A model generated the notes under the pieces. That model was given only the letters and a program-made list of their open reading frames with translations, was not told the DNA's origin and ran no database searches. Position numbers and translations under genes: made by a program. Below, piece by piece: positions 5,228 to 6,647 of a DNA stretch of 6,647 nucleotides. Each line of letters starts with the position of its first letter. The stretch's first letter is position 1. The DNA lies in NCBI GenBank assembly GCA_018828205.1, contig JAHJWA010000330.1, positions 1 to 6,647 of the forward strand, in the 5' to 3' direction. Origin of the DNA: Alphaproteobacteria bacterium. Lineage in GTDB: Bacteria; Pseudomonadota; Alphaproteobacteria; Sphingomonadales; Sphingomonadaceae.

Positions 5228-5878
5228 TCAGCCCTGTGCGAGGATCGCGTCGATCCGGTGGGTCACATCCTCGATGCTCGCCATGCCGTCCACCCGGCTC
5301 ACGATCCCGCGGCTCTCGTAGCCGGGCAGGATCGGCGCGGTCTCCGCCCGATAGAGCGCCATCCGCTTGCGCACGGTCTCTTCATTGTCGTCGGGGCGGC
5401 GCTTGAAATCGGTCGACCCGCATTTGTCGCAGGTTCCCGGATCCTTGGGCAGGTTGAAGACGTCGTGATAGCCCGCCCCGCATTCGGCGCAGGTGAAGCG
5501 CCCGATGATGCGTTCGACCAGCGCGTCCTCATCGACCTCGAGCTCGATCACATGGTCGAGCTTGCGGCCGTGGCGGGTCAGGATCTCGTCGAGCATCCCG
5601 GCCTGCGCCTCGGTGCGCGGATAGCCGTCGAAAATGGCGCCGGTCTCGGGGCCCATCTCGGTCAGTTCGGCATCGATCAGATCGGAAACGATCTCGTCGC
5701 TGACGAGCTCGCCGCGATCCATGACCGCCTTGGCCTTGATCCCGACAGCGGTGCCCGCCTTGACCGCGCCGCGCAGCATGTCGCCGGTCGAGAGCTGGCG
5801 CATGCCATGATGCTCCACCAGACGTTGCGACTGCGTGCCCTTGCCTGCGCCCGGAGGCCCCAGAAGGATGATGTCCAT
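5228..5878 (-). CDS. adk: Adenylate kinase with zinc-binding LID
   Basis: Cytosolic enzyme interconverting ATP plus AMP and two ADP; 216 residues, the usual long bacterial form. The P-loop GPPGAGKGT is at 7-15, the AMP-binding region at about 30-59 (STGDMLR at 30-36) and DGYPRT at 84-89. The LID domain (about 122-160) carries Cys130, Cys133, Cys150 and Cys153 as two CxxC pairs, the arrangement that holds a structural zinc. RRPDD (160-164) supplies the conserved arginines. GGGG lies nine bases before the ATG. The gene begins 31 bases after the secY stop and is surely co-transcribed with it, as in many bacteria. No missing catalytic residue is seen. Confidence 0.98.
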   Translation of the reverse strand: MDIILLGPPGAGKGTQSQRLVEHHGMRQLSTGDMLRGAVKAGTAVGIKAKAVMDRGELVSDEIVSDLIDAELTEMGPETGAIFDGYPRTEAQAGMLDEILTRHGRKLDHVIELEVDEDALVERIIGRFTCAECGAGYHDVFNLPKDPGTCDKCGSTDFKRRPDDNEETVRKRMALYRAETAPILPGYESRGIVSRVDGMASIEDVTHRIDAILAQG

Positions 5879-5909
5879 TCCGTTAGTCCCCTTCGACCCC
5901 GCGGGTAAG

Positions 5910-6647
5910 CTAGCGATTGCGGCCCTTCAACTTGGCCTTCTTGATGAGATCGCCATACTGGTGCGCCAGCAGATGCGACTGGATCTGGCTGATCGTATCG
6001 ACCGTGACGTTCACGACGATCAGCAGGCTGGTCCCGCCGAGGAACAGCGGAATACCCGTCTGCGCGATCATGTATTCGGGAATCACGCAGACCAGCGCCA
6101 GATAGATCGCGCCGACCACGGTGATCCGCGTGAGCACGTAATCGAGATATTCCTCGGTCCGCTTGCCCGGACGGATACCCGGAATGAACCCGCCGTTCTT
6201 CTTGAGATTGTCCGCAGTCTCCTCCGGGTTGAAGACAACCGCGGTGTAGAAGAAGGCGAAGAAGATGATCCCGGCCGCATACAGCGTCATGTAGAGCGGC
6301 TGACCATGCGCCAGATACTGGTTGAGCGTGACGATCGTCCCGCCGAAACCGCTGTCGGGATCGAGCGAGCTGCTGGCGAACTGGCTGATCGTCAGCGGCA
6401 GCAGCAGCAGCGAGCTGGCGAAGATCGGCGGGATCACGCCCGCGGTGTTGAGCTTGAGCGGCAGATGCGAGCGATCGGCCTGCATCATTCCGCGCTGCGT
6501 CGCGCGCTTGGGATACTGGATCAACAGCCGGCGCTGCGCTCGTTCGACGAAGGAGATGATCAGGATCAGGATCACAACCATCAGAATGAAACCGATGATG
6601 ATACCCGGAGAGATCGAGCCCGTCCGCCCGCCCTCGAAGAGGTTCGA
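5910..6647 (-). CDS. secY: Protein translocase subunit SecY, C-terminal part
   Basis: Central channel subunit of the SecYEG translocon in the inner membrane. Only the last 245 residues, rather more than half of a typical SecY, lie here; the reading frame is open to the window edge at 6647 with no start. The part begins SNLFEGGRTG and spans transmembrane segments 6-10. FVERAQRRLLIQYPKR follows segment 6, and HLPLKLNTAGVIPPIFASSL leads into segment 7. The cytosolic loop after segment 8 carries PGIRPGKRTEEY, including the arginine equivalent to E. coli Arg357 needed for SecA-driven export. The C terminus is the basic KAKLKGRNR. An internal ATG at 6581 would leave segment 6 incomplete and is not the true start. 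Confidence 0.98.
   Translation of the reverse strand, partial: SNLFEGGRTGSISPGIIIGFILMVVILILIISFVERAQRRLLIQYPKRATQRGMMQADRSHLPLKLNTAGVIPPIFASSLLLLPLTISQFASSSLDPDSGFGGTIVTLNQYLAHGQPLYMTLYAAGIIFFAFFYTAVVFNPEETADNLKKNGGFIPGIRPGKRTEEYLDYVLTRITVVGAIYLALVCVIPEYMIAQTGIPLFLGGTSLLIVVNVTVDTISQIQSHLLAHQYGDLIKKAKLKGRNR

Noticed and set aside
5228..5878. Four cysteines in the Adk LID as a novel insertion
   Set aside because: Zinc-LID adenylate kinases are a known variant in many bacteria; length and spacing are normal.
4856..5908. Open frame of 350 codons on the plus strand opposite adk
   Set aside because: It is antisense across adk and the SRPBCC gene; the composition is that of a shadow frame and no domain is recognisable.

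Overview
The window is a GC-rich chromosomal segment from an alphaproteobacterium. The protein sequences (L17 beginning MRHGISQRKL, a four-cysteine adenylate kinase, the gene order) suggest Sphingomonadales, most likely the Erythrobacteraceae. This placement is from memory of those families, not from a search. All seven genes lie on the minus strand, so transcription runs from high to low coordinates.

Layout in the direction of transcription: the 3' half of secY (translocon; open to the window edge), adk (adenylate kinase), a small exported SRPBCC-fold protein, then rpsM (S13), rpsK (S11), rpoA (RNA polymerase alpha) and rplQ (L17), and finally a predicted exported serine hydrolase of the beta-lactamase/penicillin-binding class C type. 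secY-adk-rpsM-rpsK-rpoA-rplQ is the conserved end of the spc/alpha ribosomal-protein cluster. The SRPBCC gene is an insertion between adk and rpsM. The spacer behind it (4185-4488) holds two sigma70-like promoters, each with TTGACG and a 17-bp spacer, so rpsM-rpsK-rpoA-rplQ is probably also transcribed on its own. A strong intrinsic terminator at 1418-1452 ends the cluster.

The core genes look intact and ordinary. The more interesting material is between them. The rpoA-rplQ spacer is largely filled by two diverged copies (about 76% identical by hand count) of a roughly 75-bp repeat in inverted orientation. One hairpin stem differs between the copies at three base pairs, all fully compensated. 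The rplQ-hydrolase spacer holds a second, unrelated inverted pair of GC-rich hairpins and the terminator, which sits only 26 bases before the hydrolase start. Five of the six genes from adk to rplQ have a hairpin within about 15 bases of the stop codon, or a repeat built of hairpins there. That pattern could set 3' mRNA stability and the relative output of each gene. I see no phage, CRISPR, tRNA, rRNA, transposase or evident new enzymatic system here.
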